64,000 nt of DNA, taken from positions 186,001-250,000 of the forward strand of contig NZ_QGGB01000002.1 in assembly GCF_003150675.1 (NCBI RefSeq). Reading direction: 5' to 3'. The position numbers were made by a program, and so were the translations under genes. Below the pieces are notes generated by a model. It saw nothing but the letters and a program-made list of their open reading frames with translations, searched no databases and was not told the DNA's origin. The DNA is from Rhodohalobacter mucosus (lineage in GTDB: Bacteria > Bacteroidota > Rhodothermia > Balneolales > Balneolaceae). Below are positions 53,819 to 62,821 of this stretch, in pieces (the first letter of the stretch is position 1; each line of letters starts with the position of its first letter).

Positions 53819-54195
53819 TTAAAGAGCTCTATTGGCAAATGTAAGGGTGTATCCTGGTTTAGTCAGTTTAACGTCTGCTGTTTTGATTATTTGCGGAAGC
53901 ATCTTTTTAAATGCTTACATTTTTATCCCTGGGTTGAACTTGCAACCTGCCGCTGTTTCATTTGTTTGCAGTGTAAGATATCAACTGCATTTACCGGCGA
54001 CCGGCAAGTTGTCAGGCTAAGTCAGCCAGGTCCCGGCACACTTTTTCGGTTAGTCCGTAGTTCCCGGATAAACCAAGCAGGGAAAGATCAAGCCATTTTT
54101 CTCTGCCCCTGATATCATGAATACGATAAGGATACGTCTATGCCCCGATTGTTTCAAATTGAGATCAGACGATTGCAAACCCCACCAAGGGATGA
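53819..54195. other. Intergenic spacer with no recognised gene
   Basis: This 377-base region lies between the small YfiM-like gene (which ends at 54196) and the DegT gene. No credible gene, RNA or strong hairpin was seen. It probably holds the promoter for the DegT-WbqC-GT2 set. Confidence 0.4.
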
Positions 54196-54552
54196 TCAAA
54201 ATTGAAGTGAGAGAGTGAAAACCGCACCCTGTGCCACCCCCAGCGTATTCCACTGCATATCCACCCAAAGCGGCTCGCCCCTTCCCAGCATGGCATCATA
54301 CACCAGCTCCTTTGTTGCACCCACTAAAAGAGTAAGAAGTGCCGCCTTCCACTTCGACTCCAGGACCATGTAGCTGCCCATATAGGTGATGGTACTCAGC
54401 ATGTAATGGCTCTTTTTATAGTTCTCCATGTCAGCCCGAATCACCAGGATCGTGGGCGAAAGCGTAGCAAGTTGCGCGGCCTCCCTGAGCTGGGCCTGCG
54501 AGGCTGAACTGAGGCCCAGTAGCATAATAATGGTTAAGAGGGTTTTTTTCAT
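54196..54552 (-). CDS. Small secreted YfiM-like protein
   Basis: A 118-residue protein with a signal peptide (KKTLLTIIMLLGLSSASQA). The mature part contains SKWKAALLTLLVGATKELVYDAML and WVDMQWNTLGVAQGAV. The pattern Gly-x2-Lys-Glu ... Asp ... Asn-x2-Gly resembles YfiM/DUF2279-type envelope proteins of unknown function. It sits between gmd and the DegT gene, 123 bases after gmd, on the same strand. Whether it takes part in polysaccharide production is unknown. Two short hydrophobic helices may lie in the membrane. Confidence 0.7.
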   Translation of the reverse strand: MKKTLLTIIMLLGLSSASQAQLREAAQLATLSPTILVIRADMENYKKSHYMLSTITYMGSYMVLESKWKAALLTLLVGATKELVYDAMLGRGEPLWVDMQWNTLGVAQGAVFTLSLQF

Positions 54553-54675
54553 TGCATATGATTTGATTGACCGGTGACGGGTGACCGTAGACCGGTTTTA
54601 TATTTTCACCGCAGAGGCGCGGAGAGCGCAAAGATTTTGATAATTTTATCGCGCTACATTAACACGTAAACACAA

Positions 54676-55740
54676 TTACACTTTAACACTTTTCCTTACC
54701 TCTTCGAGGTCCGATTCTACCATCTCCTTAACCAGGGCTTCGAAGTCGTAATCAAAATCCCAGCCCAGCTTCTCTTTTGCCTTGGCGGGGTCGCCGATAA
54801 GCAGATCCACTTCGGTTGGGCGGAAATATTGCGGATCCACCTCCACAATCACCTTGCCAGTGGCTTTGTTGATTCCTTTTTCGTCCACGCCCTCGCCTTT
54901 CCACTCAATCTCGATGCCTGCGTGTTTGAAAGCCAAATCGCACATCTTACGGACGGTGTGAGTCTCACCGGTAGCCAATACAAAATCATCCGGCTCTTCC
55001 TGCTGCATCATCAGCCACATGCCCTTCACATAGTCTTTGGCATGACCCCAGTCGCGCTTGGCGTTCAGGTTGCCCAGGAACAGTTTCTCCTGCTGACCCT
55101 CCGCTATTCGCGCGGCCGCGCGGGTAATTTTCCGCGTTACAAACGTCTCTCCTCTGCGAGGAGATTCATGGTTAAACAGAATCCCGTTTACAGCGTAGAT
55201 ATCATAGGCTTCCCGGTAGTTCACAACGATCCAGAAGGCGTACAGTTTGGCCACACCATACGGAGAGCGCGGGTAAAACGGAGTCGTTTCGCTCTGCGGC
55301 ACCTCCTGCACCTTTCCGTACAGTTCAGATGTGGATGCCTGGTAAAATTTGGTCTTTTTCTCCATGCCCAGCAGACGGATCGCCTCCAGCATCCGCATCG
55401 CGCCGAGGCCGTCCACGTCGGCCGTGTACTCCGGCGAATCGAATGAAACCTGCACATGGCTCTGCGCGGCCAGGTTATAAATTTCGTCCGGCTGCGTCTC
55501 CTGGATCAGTCTGATCAGGTTCGTGGCATCGGTCATATCGCCATAATGCATATAAAACGGCCGCCCGTTAAAATGCGGATCGGTATACATATGATCTACC
55601 CGCCCCGTGTTGAACGAGCTCGACCGCCGCTTGATCCCGTGAACGATATATCCCTTTTCAAGTAATAATTCAGCCAGGTAGGAGCCGTCCTGACCTGTGA
55701 TTCCGGTTATTAATGCTGTTTTTTGCTTATTTGATGTCAC
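54676..55740 (-). CDS. gmd: GDP-mannose 4,6-dehydratase
   Basis: A 354-residue extended [23 protein letters not shown] is the NADP loop, [20 protein letters not shown] carries the catalytic Thr/Ser-Glu region, and [15 protein letters not shown] the Tyr-x3-Lys pair. [19 protein letters not shown] and [16 protein letters not shown] are diagnostic for GMD. It converts GDP-mannose to GDP-4-keto-6-deoxymannose, the first step to GDP-L-fucose. The start is GTG. Its partner fcl lies 681 bases upstream, separated by an inserted four-helix-bundle gene. Confidence 0.96.
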   Translation of the reverse strand: MTSNKQKTALITGITGQDGSYLAELLLEKGYIVHGIKRRSSSFNTGRVDHMYTDPHFNGRPFYMHYGDMTDATNLIRLIQETQPDEIYNLAAQSHVQVSFDSPEYTADVDGLGAMRMLEAIRLLGMEKKTKFYQASTSELYGKVQEVPQSETTPFYPRSPYGVAKLYAFWIVVNYREAYDIYAVNGILFNHESPRRGETFVTRKITRAAARIAEGQQEKLFLGNLNAKRDWGHAKDYVKGMWLMMQQEEPDDFVLATGETHTVRKMCDLAFKHAGIEIEWKGEGVDEKGINKATGKVIVEVDPQYFRPTEVDLLIGDPAKAKEKLGWDFDYDFEALVKEMVESDLEEVRKSVKV

Positions 55741-55888
55741 GATAAAATGCTAAGGTTATTATTTTTTCGAAAATTATTGTCCGTACTGATGGGTAGAACT
55801 GTAGAGGGTTTTTGGGCATATTCACTTCTAATTCGACACAGCTCAACTAAATTTTTATTCCAAACATTTATTGAATCCCAATCACTTA

Positions 55889-55927
55889 ATTCTACAGTTA
55901 TACCTCCTCTACGATTATTCCCTACAA
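55889..55927. repeat. Direct repeat after the four-helix gene
   Basis: The sequence starting ATTCTACAGTTATACCTCCT is repeated with a few changes and a small length difference at 56387-56427 (ATTCTACAGTTCTACCTCCT...). The left copy overlaps the stop codon of the four-helix gene and the right copy overlaps the stop of fcl, so each gene ends within a repeat. Confidence 0.75.
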
Positions 55928-56323
55928 ATCCAGATCCTTTAAATTCTTTCCCCGTTTGTAGTGATGCTTGTAAAGAGAATTTAGTTTGTTAATAATTACA
56001 TCAAGTTTTTGCCGGATTTCAACATACACCGCTTCTGTAATGTATTCAAGATCAAAACTTGTAACAGTGTGGTCGATTATTTCCAGTGCGCTTGAGTAAG
56101 CTATGTTTGTAAAATAGGCTTTATCCTTATCACTGGCCCTCCCTGCACCCTCAGCTAAATTTGCTGTAATGCTAGCGGCACTTCTTCGAATTTGAGAAGT
56201 CAAGCCAAATATCTCTTCCCTGGGAAAATCTTGAGTAATCTTATATAACAACTTCTTTAAAGTTCTTGCTTCCTGCCAAACTTCCAGCTTTTCAAAACTG
56301 TATGTATAAAATCTCTTATCCAT
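55922..56323 (-). CDS. Four-helix-bundle protein (S23/23S rRNA-intervening-sequence family)
   Basis: A 133-residue, all-helical protein. FEKLEVWQEARTLKKLLYKI starts helix 1, GLTSQIRRSAASITANLAEG is the family hallmark, and RASDKDKAYFTNIAYSSALE forms helix 3 with a long charged helix after it. Homologues are encoded in rRNA intervening sequences and at many other sites and form pentameric bundles; relatives (Avd) help diversity-generating retroelements. No reverse transcriptase or rRNA gene is near. It interrupts the usual gmd-fcl neighbourhood and is bounded by repeats, so it is probably a passenger and not a polysaccharide enzyme. Confidence 0.9.
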   Translation of the reverse strand: MDKRFYTYSFEKLEVWQEARTLKKLLYKITQDFPREEIFGLTSQIRRSAASITANLAEGAGRASDKDKAYFTNIAYSSALEIIDHTVTSFDLEYITEAVYVEIRQKLDVIINKLNSLYKHHYKRGKNLKDLDL

Positions 56324-56386
56324 TTCAACTCCCCCTATTTTTTAATTAACCCTCAATCAACAACCCCCCTTCTCTACAGCTCAACG

Positions 56387-56427
56387 ATTCTACAGTTCTA
56401 CCTCCTCTACAATTCTACCCCTTACAA
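56387..56427. repeat. Direct repeat at the end of fcl
   Basis: Partner of the repeat at 55889-55927. It includes the fcl stop codon (56422-56424) and the right inverted-repeat arm of the insertion. Confidence 0.75.
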
Positions 56428-57375
56428 TTTCACTTCCTTGATGTCTTCGATATTGTCCAAAAACCATTGGTACGTAGATCGAATACCCTCCTTGAGATCG
56501 ATGCTGTAGGTCCAGCCGGCTTCTTTCATGCGGGAGACGTCCATCAGTTTGCGGGGGGTGCCGTCGGGTTTGGTGGAGTCCCAGACGATTTCGCCTTTGT
56601 GTCCTGTGATATTCTGAATAGTTTCGGCCAGCTGTCTGATGGTGATGTCTTTACCGGTTCCCACGTTGTACAGATCGTGCTCCATTTTGTGGGTCAGGGT
56701 AAACAGAACAGCGGAGGCCACATCATCGACATGCAGGAACTCGCGCATGGGTGAGCCGCTTCCCCAGAGGGTTACCGGACTGTGGCCCGCCTCTTTTGCG
56801 TCATGAAATTTGCGGATCATGGCGGGCAGTACATGGGATGTTTCCAGGTCAAAATTGTCATGGGGCCCATAAAGGTTTGTGGGCATGAGAGAGACATAAT
56901 CATGATTGTACTGCTCACGCAGCGCCTCAACCATCTTCACACCCGTGATTTTGGCTATGGCGTACCACTGGTTGGTTGGCTCAAGCGGTCCGGTTAGCAG
57001 GCTCTCTTCATTCAGCGGTTGCTCCGCCAGCTTGGGATAGATGCAGGAGCTGCCCAGGAAGATCAGTTTCTGTACATCGTTCTCATGCGCCGCCGCGATG
57101 ATGTTGTTCTGGATCTGCAGATTCTCATAGAGAAACTGCCAGGGATAGTCGCGATTGGCAAGGATCCCCCCTACGCGCGCGGCGGCATCGATGACAACAT
57201 CGGGCTTTTCGGTTTCAAAAAATTCCCGGACAGCGTGCTGATTCCGCAGGTCCAGTTCGGAGCTGGTTCTGTAGATCAGTTTCTGGAACCCTTCAGATTC
57301 CAGTCTTCGTTTGATGGCGGATCCGACCATTCCCCTGTGGCCGGCGATGTAGATTTTATTGGATTCTTGCAACAA
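56422..57375 (-). CDS. fcl: GDP-L-fucose synthase
   Basis: A 317-residue SDR. KIYIAGHRGMVGSAIKRRLE is the NADP loop, FLGSSCIYPKLAEQP carries the catalytic Ser with the conserved Cys, and WYAIAKITGVKMVEALREQY the Tyr-x3-Lys pair. LMPTNLYGPHDNFD and WGSGSPMREFLHVDD are diagnostic. It epimerises C3 and C5 of GDP-4-keto-6-deoxymannose and reduces C4 to give GDP-L-fucose. The reading frame opens with TTG at 57375, since no ATG precedes the first strand. It lies 51 bases after the SLBB protein gene. Confidence 0.95.
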   Translation of the reverse strand: MLQESNKIYIAGHRGMVGSAIKRRLESEGFQKLIYRTSSELDLRNQHAVREFFETEKPDVVIDAAARVGGILANRDYPWQFLYENLQIQNNIIAAAHENDVQKLIFLGSSCIYPKLAEQPLNEESLLTGPLEPTNQWYAIAKITGVKMVEALREQYNHDYVSLMPTNLYGPHDNFDLETSHVLPAMIRKFHDAKEAGHSPVTLWGSGSPMREFLHVDDVASAVLFTLTHKMEHDLYNVGTGKDITIRQLAETIQNITGHKGEIVWDSTKPDGTPRKLMDVSRMKEAGWTYSIDLKEGIRSTYQWFLDNIEDIKEVKL

Positions 57376-57426
57376 ACTATTGATAATCAGTTAATTTCTT
57401 CCTTAAATGAAAGCGATCCCGGATTG

Positions 57427-57942
57427 CTACTCCGTTAGCCTCTCAATGAGCAGAAAAGTAGTGGTCACAACCGTTAAAATGGGCGCAATAACACCCACGT
57501 AGTCACCAATGGCCGGTCTTCTTCTGACCTGCAGGGTAACCACATCATTATTTTGCAGATCAAACTCCCAGAGTTCAGGTGGCTCCGGATCATGATAGCG
57601 ATATCGAAAAAAAGCCACTTCAACCATTTTTCTTTCATTATTGAACCGGGAGACTTTCACTTCAATCTGTAATTTAGCCCAGTCAATAGAAGCTTCACGG
57701 TCTCTTAATTCCGAAAAACCGAAGCTGTATGATATAAGCTCCGGCAGATTGGTTCCTTCAGGTACCAGGTAGCGGCCTCCGCTATTTACGTCTCCCCATA
57801 CGTTGATAGAGTCCACCAACTGCCCGAATTCTGCTACCCGGATATAGCGATCACTGATGTTTTCCGGTAACTGTGCAGACAGCTGGGTCGTCAAGCCAAT
57901 AAACATCATAAAGAGTATGGCAATTCTATATCGTCTCATCAT
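57427..57942 (-). CDS. Small SLBB-domain export-associated protein
   Basis: A 171-residue protein with a signal peptide (RYRIAILFMMFIGLTTQLSA). An SLBB-like beta-grasp spans about residues 45-105 (INVWGDVNSGGRYLVPEGTN, then LPELISYSFG). A C-terminal hydrophobic segment (YVGVIAPILTVVTTTFLLIE) follows. SLBB domains occur in Wza/GumB outer-membrane exporters, but the Poly_export domain that forms the pore is missing, so this is an accessory or a stripped-down exporter piece. It sits between Wzc and fcl on the minus strand, which points to a role in exporting the glycan. An independent Wza homologue must be encoded elsewhere. Confidence 0.78.
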   Translation of the reverse strand: MMRRYRIAILFMMFIGLTTQLSAQLPENISDRYIRVAEFGQLVDSINVWGDVNSGGRYLVPEGTNLPELISYSFGFSELRDREASIDWAKLQIEVKVSRFNNERKMVEVAFFRYRYHDPEPPELWEFDLQNNDVVTLQVRRRPAIGDYVGVIAPILTVVTTTFLLIERLTE

Positions 57943-58071
57943 GTCATGATATCTTTTATTGCAAAATGTGGTAATGAGCTGGTTAATTTGCTTGCGCGGG
58001 TTTTATATTATGTTCATAACATGAAATTCACTCACTCAATACAGATGTAGTGTTTTCTACAAAAACATGTA

Positions 58072-60420
58072 CTAATCTTCAATATATGCCTCATAATTGC
58101 TATATACCGATTTGTAGTAGCCGGAACCATAGTGAGTTCCAGCTTCATACTTGTGATTGAATGCATTGAGTACAATGCCGCCAACCTGTGCGTCAATTCG
58201 CTCCAGTTCCTCAAGTGTTTTCAGCAGAACTCCCCTGTTGGTTTTACGAAATCTTGTCACCACAATAGTCGACTCAACCGTCTTTAATAGTGCCGTGGAA
58301 TCACTGATAATACCAAACGGCGGTGTGTCACAGATAATCACATCGAACAGTTCTTTCATTTTGTCCATGAATGCCCTGAACTCCCTGTTATTCACCACGC
58401 TCTCCGGCGACGGGTTGTTTTTCCCTGCGGTAACTACTTTCAGGTGACTGTTATCTGTGCTTTTAAACAGTTTTACCAACGGAGTTTTTCCGTTAAGATA
58501 CTCCGTAATACCTTCCTCATTATCCAGGCCAAAATAGCTATGCAGGTTCGACCTTCTGAAGTCCGTATCAATGACAAGTGTTTTATAACCCTCGTCAGCA
58601 AACGCGATACCCAGGTTTGCAGCAACGGTAGTCTTTCCATCGCCTTTTTCAGCACTGGTTATAGCAATAGTTTTCGGGGGAACATGTCCGTATTGGTAGA
58701 TAAGGTTATTCTTCAGTCGGCGAACAGACTCCGACACAACATGCCCTTTATCCCGCATCAAAACCAGCTCATTTGGAATTTTACTCTGCTTAGTTTTGAA
58801 TTCTTTTTTCTTTTTCTCCGGAACTTTATCAAGAACGGGTACTGCAGAGAGCAGTGAAATCGGCAGCTGTTTCACCATATCCATGCTGTTTACCGAGTTG
58901 TCCATAAAATCCCTGATTAGAAGCAGGCCTGTAGCAACCACTCCCCCCATCATCAAGCCAATGATTGCCATAAGTATTTTATTCGGACTCACTGGTGAAC
59001 CGGGAACCAGGGCCGTATCTAGAATCTGACCAAATCCAAATTGAGACTGTTTCAGAACCGACATGTCTGCGTACTGCCTCGAAACGTTCAAATATAATTC
59101 TTCATTGATCCGCACATCCCTCTGCAGTCGGGATAACTCAATCATTCCGTCCGGAAGGGAATCAAAACGGGAGTCAATTTCCTCACGCCGTTCGGCCAGC
59201 GCGTCTCTTCTCGATTCATACTGATTCCGTTCAATTCGAAGCTCTACAAGATCACTTTGTATACTTGAAACAAGTTCCGCACGATCGGCTGAATCCAGAC
59301 CCATGAATTCATCATCCTCCGTAAAAAGCTGGGCAGATAGTTCACGGATTTCGCTTTTCAGACGGGCAATTTGTTCATCCAGAAAGATCATTCTGTCGGG
59401 CAGCGGATCACGATTCAGTACACCTGGATTTCTTGAGATGATCAGTGTCCGTTCCGATTCATACAGTGCCAGCTGTTCTTGCGAATTTCGTATTCGAGGC
59501 CCAATTGCCTCGGTAAACTGCTCGGAAAGCCCAGGCTGAATACGGTCAAGCTGCCTTTCCAGATTCGATATCGCCTGGTTAACCGTCTGAATCTCCACAT
59601 TCAGCTGCTGCAGTTCTGTTTCGAGGGCTACCTGCTCATTTACAATTCCGGAGGCTTGTTCATCCACCATGACAATGCCGGTCCGGTCCATGTATTCTCT
59701 CAATCTTGCTTCTGAACGCTCCAAGCTCTCTTCAACGCGCTCCATCTCATTCTCCAGAAATTGCGCCGTAGATTCGGCCGCCCGGCGATTTTGAAGCGTG
59801 GAGCGCTCTACATAAATATTCATGGCAGTATTTACTACAAGTGCGGTCTCCTGTGGGGAAGAACTGCTGAATGATAGTTCAACAACTTCTGAGTCTTCCT
59901 CCGGCACGAGCGCTGATAATCCCCGGCGGATTCGGTTTGTGACAGCTGCTTCGGAAGCGCGGCTTACAACCCCCTCTTCATCAATATTCCATAAAACAGG
60001 AAACTCGTCCGCATTACCTGGATTCTCCTCGATAATATCCTGGGCTACCAGCCTTGCAAATTCTCTCGATTGCAGTACCTGAAGTTCATTTGCAAGCGTC
60101 GAACCTGTCCTAACTCCGGTTGCCTGGGATATAATATTGGAAAGCTCCTCATCAGCCCCCCCACCCGTATTTATCAAAATTGTTCCTGAGCTTTGATAGG
60201 TAGGCGTGATGGTGCCTGCAATAAACCAACCCGCAGAAGCGCCTGCCAACAATAGCAGAAGAATCAGCCACTTGTGCCTGAATAGAATATTGATGATCTT
60301 CTTTGGGTCCAGCGTCTCTGTGGCTGAGCTATTCATATTCCGATTGACAGAATATGTATCCACGTATTCAAACCGGCTGTTTTTATTGCTCCCGTTCCCT
60401 GATTGTATAATGTTTGACAT
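58072..60420 (-). CDS. Wzc-type polysaccharide co-polymerase and tyrosine autokinase
   Basis: A 782-residue inner-membrane protein. A membrane segment (LILLLLLAGASAGWFIAGTI) near residue 60 begins the Wzz domain, a large periplasmic coiled-coil region of about 400 residues follows, and a second segment (LMAIIGLMMGGVVATGLLLI) ends it. The cytoplasmic BY-kinase has SAEKGDGKTTVAANLG (Walker A, near residue 595), LVIDTDFRRSNLH (Walker A') and VIICDTPPFGI (Walker B). The C-terminal tail is rich in tyrosines (HYGSGYYKSVYSNYEAYIED), the sites of autophosphorylation. It controls chain length and export. It is the first minus-strand gene of the locus, divergent from the lipoprotein cluster. Confidence 0.95.
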   Translation of the reverse strand: MSNIIQSGNGSNKNSRFEYVDTYSVNRNMNSSATETLDPKKIINILFRHKWLILLLLLAGASAGWFIAGTITPTYQSSGTILINTGGGADEELSNIISQATGVRTGSTLANELQVLQSREFARLVAQDIIEENPGNADEFPVLWNIDEEGVVSRASEAAVTNRIRRGLSALVPEEDSEVVELSFSSSSPQETALVVNTAMNIYVERSTLQNRRAAESTAQFLENEMERVEESLERSEARLREYMDRTGIVMVDEQASGIVNEQVALETELQQLNVEIQTVNQAISNLERQLDRIQPGLSEQFTEAIGPRIRNSQEQLALYESERTLIISRNPGVLNRDPLPDRMIFLDEQIARLKSEIRELSAQLFTEDDEFMGLDSADRAELVSSIQSDLVELRIERNQYESRRDALAERREEIDSRFDSLPDGMIELSRLQRDVRINEELYLNVSRQYADMSVLKQSQFGFGQILDTALVPGSPVSPNKILMAIIGLMMGGVVATGLLLIRDFMDNSVNSMDMVKQLPISLLSAVPVLDKVPEKKKKEFKTKQSKIPNELVLMRDKGHVVSESVRRLKNNLIYQYGHVPPKTIAITSAEKGDGKTTVAANLGIAFADEGYKTLVIDTDFRRSNLHSYFGLDNEEGITEYLNGKTPLVKLFKSTDNSHLKVVTAGKNNPSPESVVNNREFRAFMDKMKELFDVIICDTPPFGIISDSTALLKTVESTIVVTRFRKTNRGVLLKTLEELERIDAQVGGIVLNAFNHKYEAGTHYGSGYYKSVYSNYEAYIED

Positions 60421-60727
60421 CCTCTATCGCCTCTTCATTTTCTATCTGGATGTTTATGATATTCAAACCGCGATTCTGTTTCTAATAGAAGACAGATTTT
60501 TCTCACGAATTGCAATGATACCCCAAAGTCATTAGAAAAAACAGTATGGCCTTCAGAATTAGCAATTCTTAATACGTATGAGTACTACAATCTAATAAGA
60601 ACGCACATACACACTGTTCAATCGATCATTATGTTTATTTAACTGTTTCTGAGCCCACTGTTTGATAATTTTCAGTAAATCAACCGTTACCCTTTCATTA
60701 AGAGTGAAAAATTAATCACATATCATC
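60421..60727. promoter_or_regulatory. Divergent promoter region of the polysaccharide locus
   Basis: 307 bases between wzc-like (minus) and the first lipoprotein gene (plus). The promoter of the large minus-strand locus should lie here, so it is the most likely control point. No JUMPstart/ops element or clear box could be recognised by eye. Confidence 0.4.
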
Positions 60728-61396
60728 ATGACAACATTTGCAAAACATCCCTCAGCTCTAATACACCTCACGTTGACATTTGTTTTGATTTTATTCCTTA
60801 CAAGCTGCTCTGAAATAATTGATGGCTCTCAAATTGATAACTCACTTGAAAATATAGAAGAGGTCTCACTTATTGATGGAGCTGATAATATAACCGTTAC
60901 TGTCAATAAAGGCGAAGAAAGCTACTTTATTCTGGATATTCAGAATATTTCGGGTCAGTTTTATCATCTGGGTGAGGCCCGTTTAGGCTGGTGTATTGAC
61001 TGGCAAACTCCTATTGATTCAAACGGTGGGGTTTACCCGGGAGTAAAAGCCTATTCAACCCTTGGCGTTCAATCGTGGAGCAGGATCAACTACATTTTAA
61101 ACCATATTGGAGAACTACGCACTTTATTCACGGATGCATCCTACAGGGAAATCCAGCTTGTTATCTGGTCACTGCGCGGAAATCCGGAATTCAATCTTGA
61201 CGAGGTTAATCTGGAAGATCTTCCACCGGAGTTCCGAGAAAACGGCAATCCACTTTTTAGCCGGGATCTTGTCAGGGATATTCTAAATTACGTTGACGAG
61301 AAGCATTCAAAATGGAGTTACAGTGAAGGCGACTACTATGCTGTAATCCTTGAGACTCCTGCAGATGTACAGACATTAATCACGGTTGTACAATAG
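60728..61396 (+). CDS. Lipoprotein with thioester-like (TQXA-type) domain, paralogue A
   Basis: A 222-residue predicted lipoprotein. The signal ends in LFLTSC with the lipid-bearing Cys at residue 27. A shared N-terminal segment (LIDGADNITVTVNKGEES, ILDIQNISG) precedes the core. WCIDW (Cys89), a middle SRINYILNHI and EIQLVIW (Gln143) follow the order seen in Gram-positive thioester domains, where Cys and Gln form an internal bond that reacts with host or surface amines. The Cys-to-Gln spacing is 54 residues. It lacks the C-terminal domain of paralogue B. A thioester is inferred, not shown. It is first of three tandem homologues on the plus strand. Confidence 0.8.
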   Translation: MTTFAKHPSALIHLTLTFVLILFLTSCSEIIDGSQIDNSLENIEEVSLIDGADNITVTVNKGEESYFILDIQNISGQFYHLGEARLGWCIDWQTPIDSNGGVYPGVKAYSTLGVQSWSRINYILNHIGELRTLFTDASYREIQLVIWSLRGNPEFNLDEVNLEDLPPEFRENGNPLFSRDLVRDILNYVDEKHSKWSYSEGDYYAVILETPADVQTLITVVQ

Positions 61397-61433
61397 TAAA
61401 GCCAAAGCAGGAATGTAACACAAATCGTATCTT

Positions 61434-61473
61434 TATCTCCCCGTTTATCATCCAAAAATTTACCGGGGAGATA
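61434..61473. repeat. Inverted repeat after paralogue A
   Basis: TATCTCCCCG (61434-61443) and CGGGGAGATA (61464-61473) form a perfect 10-base-pair stem with a 20-base loop. No T-run follows, so it may be an RNA structure or a protein site rather than a simple terminator. Confidence 0.6.
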
Positions 61474-61630
61474 CATCTCTGCAGTTCCATTAGAGACAAT
61501 TAATTTGGCTGCACCGGTTAATTGTATACTTTTTTGAAGTAACCTTTCTTCTATTAATGGCTTTGGGAATAGAGGTACACTTCATCATTAGTACAAATCT
61601 AACAACGTTAATCTTACACGGGAGATAATA

Positions 61631-62821
61631 ATGCTATCCAGGGGTAAACTAATACTGCTATTTCTGTCCTTTTCACTGCTCGCCTTCGCTGCTTGCGATG
61701 TGACCTCCGAAAAGGCTCTTGATGAATCACTTGAACCGGTACCTAAAGTATCTGCCATAAAAGGTGCAGATAATGCTTCCATACGGGTAAACAACGGTAC
61801 TACAAGTAATTTTTCTGTTGACATTCAAAATGTCGAATGGAACACACTGATTTCAAATGGCGAACGCGAAGCGTATTGCATTGCATGGAAAGATCCGATC
61901 AGCAGGAATAATGCCATCTACGAAGGTGTTGGCGTCTATTCCACCGACGGGGATGAGCAATTTGCAAATATTAACCGCCTATTCTCCATGAAGAATGAGC
62001 TTATGAAAAATGATCCTGAACTGACATGGCGTGAAATTCAGGTTGCAGTCTGGATTCTCGTACCATTTCAGGATTTCGACATGAATATGCCTGCAAGTGA
62101 ACTGCCCGAGGAAGTGAGAAGCAACGGTCAGCCCAATTTCAACAAAGAAAAGGTACAGGATATCGTTGATGCGGTTCTAAGCAGGAGTGCTGCCAAAACA
62201 ACTTCCTTTAGCGGCATGGCCAGCAGCACAACTGATGATGATTACGAAAAAACCATGTGTGTAATCGGCACCAATGAAGATACTCAAACTCTGATTGTAC
62301 CCTGTGATGAAACTGCATTCGCTTACGGTGGCACCAAAGAGGCTGACTTTAACGGTCTTGCAGGTGATACAGAGGATGGCGTATCCCTGGATCCCTATGC
62401 CCACTGCTTCCCTGATGACGAAGAAATCGAAGATACACGCTGGGGCTGGACAAACGGTGCACTTGGCGAAGGCACCTATACATTCCCACTCTATGCAGGA
62501 GCTGGTAAATGCAATCTTTCTAAAGGACAGTATTCAGGTGACGTCGAAATTGTATATGAGGGCTCAACAGTTAAAGTCACTTTTACTGCAGCTCCTGGAG
62601 TCACCTTCTACCAGGAAGATGGGGAGTCTGAAACACATCTATATGTGGGTAATGTGAAAATGCCCGCTTCCGGAGCCGCTCCCGGTAAATATCCGAATAA
62701 TGACGATGTTGTTTCATCTTCTGATACCGAGGTAGTTTATGAAGTGACCGGCGTATCCGGTGACATATATGTCGTTGCTCATGCTGTGATGGCTGGTTAT
62801 GAAGTACCTGAAGTAGAGTAA
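61631..62821 (+). CDS. Lipoprotein with thioester-like domain and C-terminal beta domain, paralogue B
   Basis: A 396-residue lipoprotein (LLAFAAC, lipid Cys at residue 22). The thioester-like core has AYCIAWKDPIS (Cys83), FANINRLFSM and REIQVAVWIL (Gln137), again 54 residues apart. After a linker with TMCVIG and VPCDETAF comes a C-terminal beta domain (ALGEGTYTFPLYAGAGKCNL, then SETHLYVGNVKMP and IYVVAHAVMAG) of a kind repeated in surface proteins of many Bacteroidota-like bacteria. An extracellular or outer-membrane-surface adhesive role is inferred. GGGAG precedes the ATG. Its upstream region shares TTAGAGAC-ATTAATTT words with that of paralogue C. Confidence 0.85.
   Translation: MLSRGKLILLFLSFSLLAFAACDVTSEKALDESLEPVPKVSAIKGADNASIRVNNGTTSNFSVDIQNVEWNTLISNGEREAYCIAWKDPISRNNAIYEGVGVYSTDGDEQFANINRLFSMKNELMKNDPELTWREIQVAVWILVPFQDFDMNMPASELPEEVRSNGQPNFNKEKVQDIVDAVLSRSAAKTTSFSGMASSTTDDDYEKTMCVIGTNEDTQTLIVPCDETAFAYGGTKEADFNGLAGDTEDGVSLDPYAHCFPDDEEIEDTRWGWTNGALGEGTYTFPLYAGAGKCNLSKGQYSGDVEIVYEGSTVKVTFTAAPGVTFYQEDGESETHLYVGNVKMPASGAAPGKYPNNDDVVSSSDTEVVYEVTGVSGDIYVVAHAVMAGYEVPEVE

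Larger units (their letters stand above)
55791..56420. mobile_element. Putative IVS-like insertion bounded by inverted repeats
   Basis: The region between fcl and gmd contains a four-helix-bundle gene. The left edge GGGTAGAACTGTAGAGGG (55791-55808) matches, in reverse complement at 16 of 18 positions, the right edge (56403-56420). A third related copy in direct orientation lies at 55889-55927. S23-type four-helix proteins are known from intervening sequences in 23S rRNA genes, whose ends pair into a stem; similar boundaries here suggest a transferable unit, but no target duplication or transposase was identified. Confidence 0.5.

Noticed and set aside
55922-56323. Part of a diversity-generating retroelement (avd)
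   Set aside because: The fold family is related, but no reverse transcriptase, template repeat or variable repeat is nearby.
61434-61473. Terminator after the first lipoprotein gene
   Set aside because: The 10-bp inverted repeat has a 20-base loop and no T-run, so it does not meet the usual pattern; kept only as an inverted repeat.
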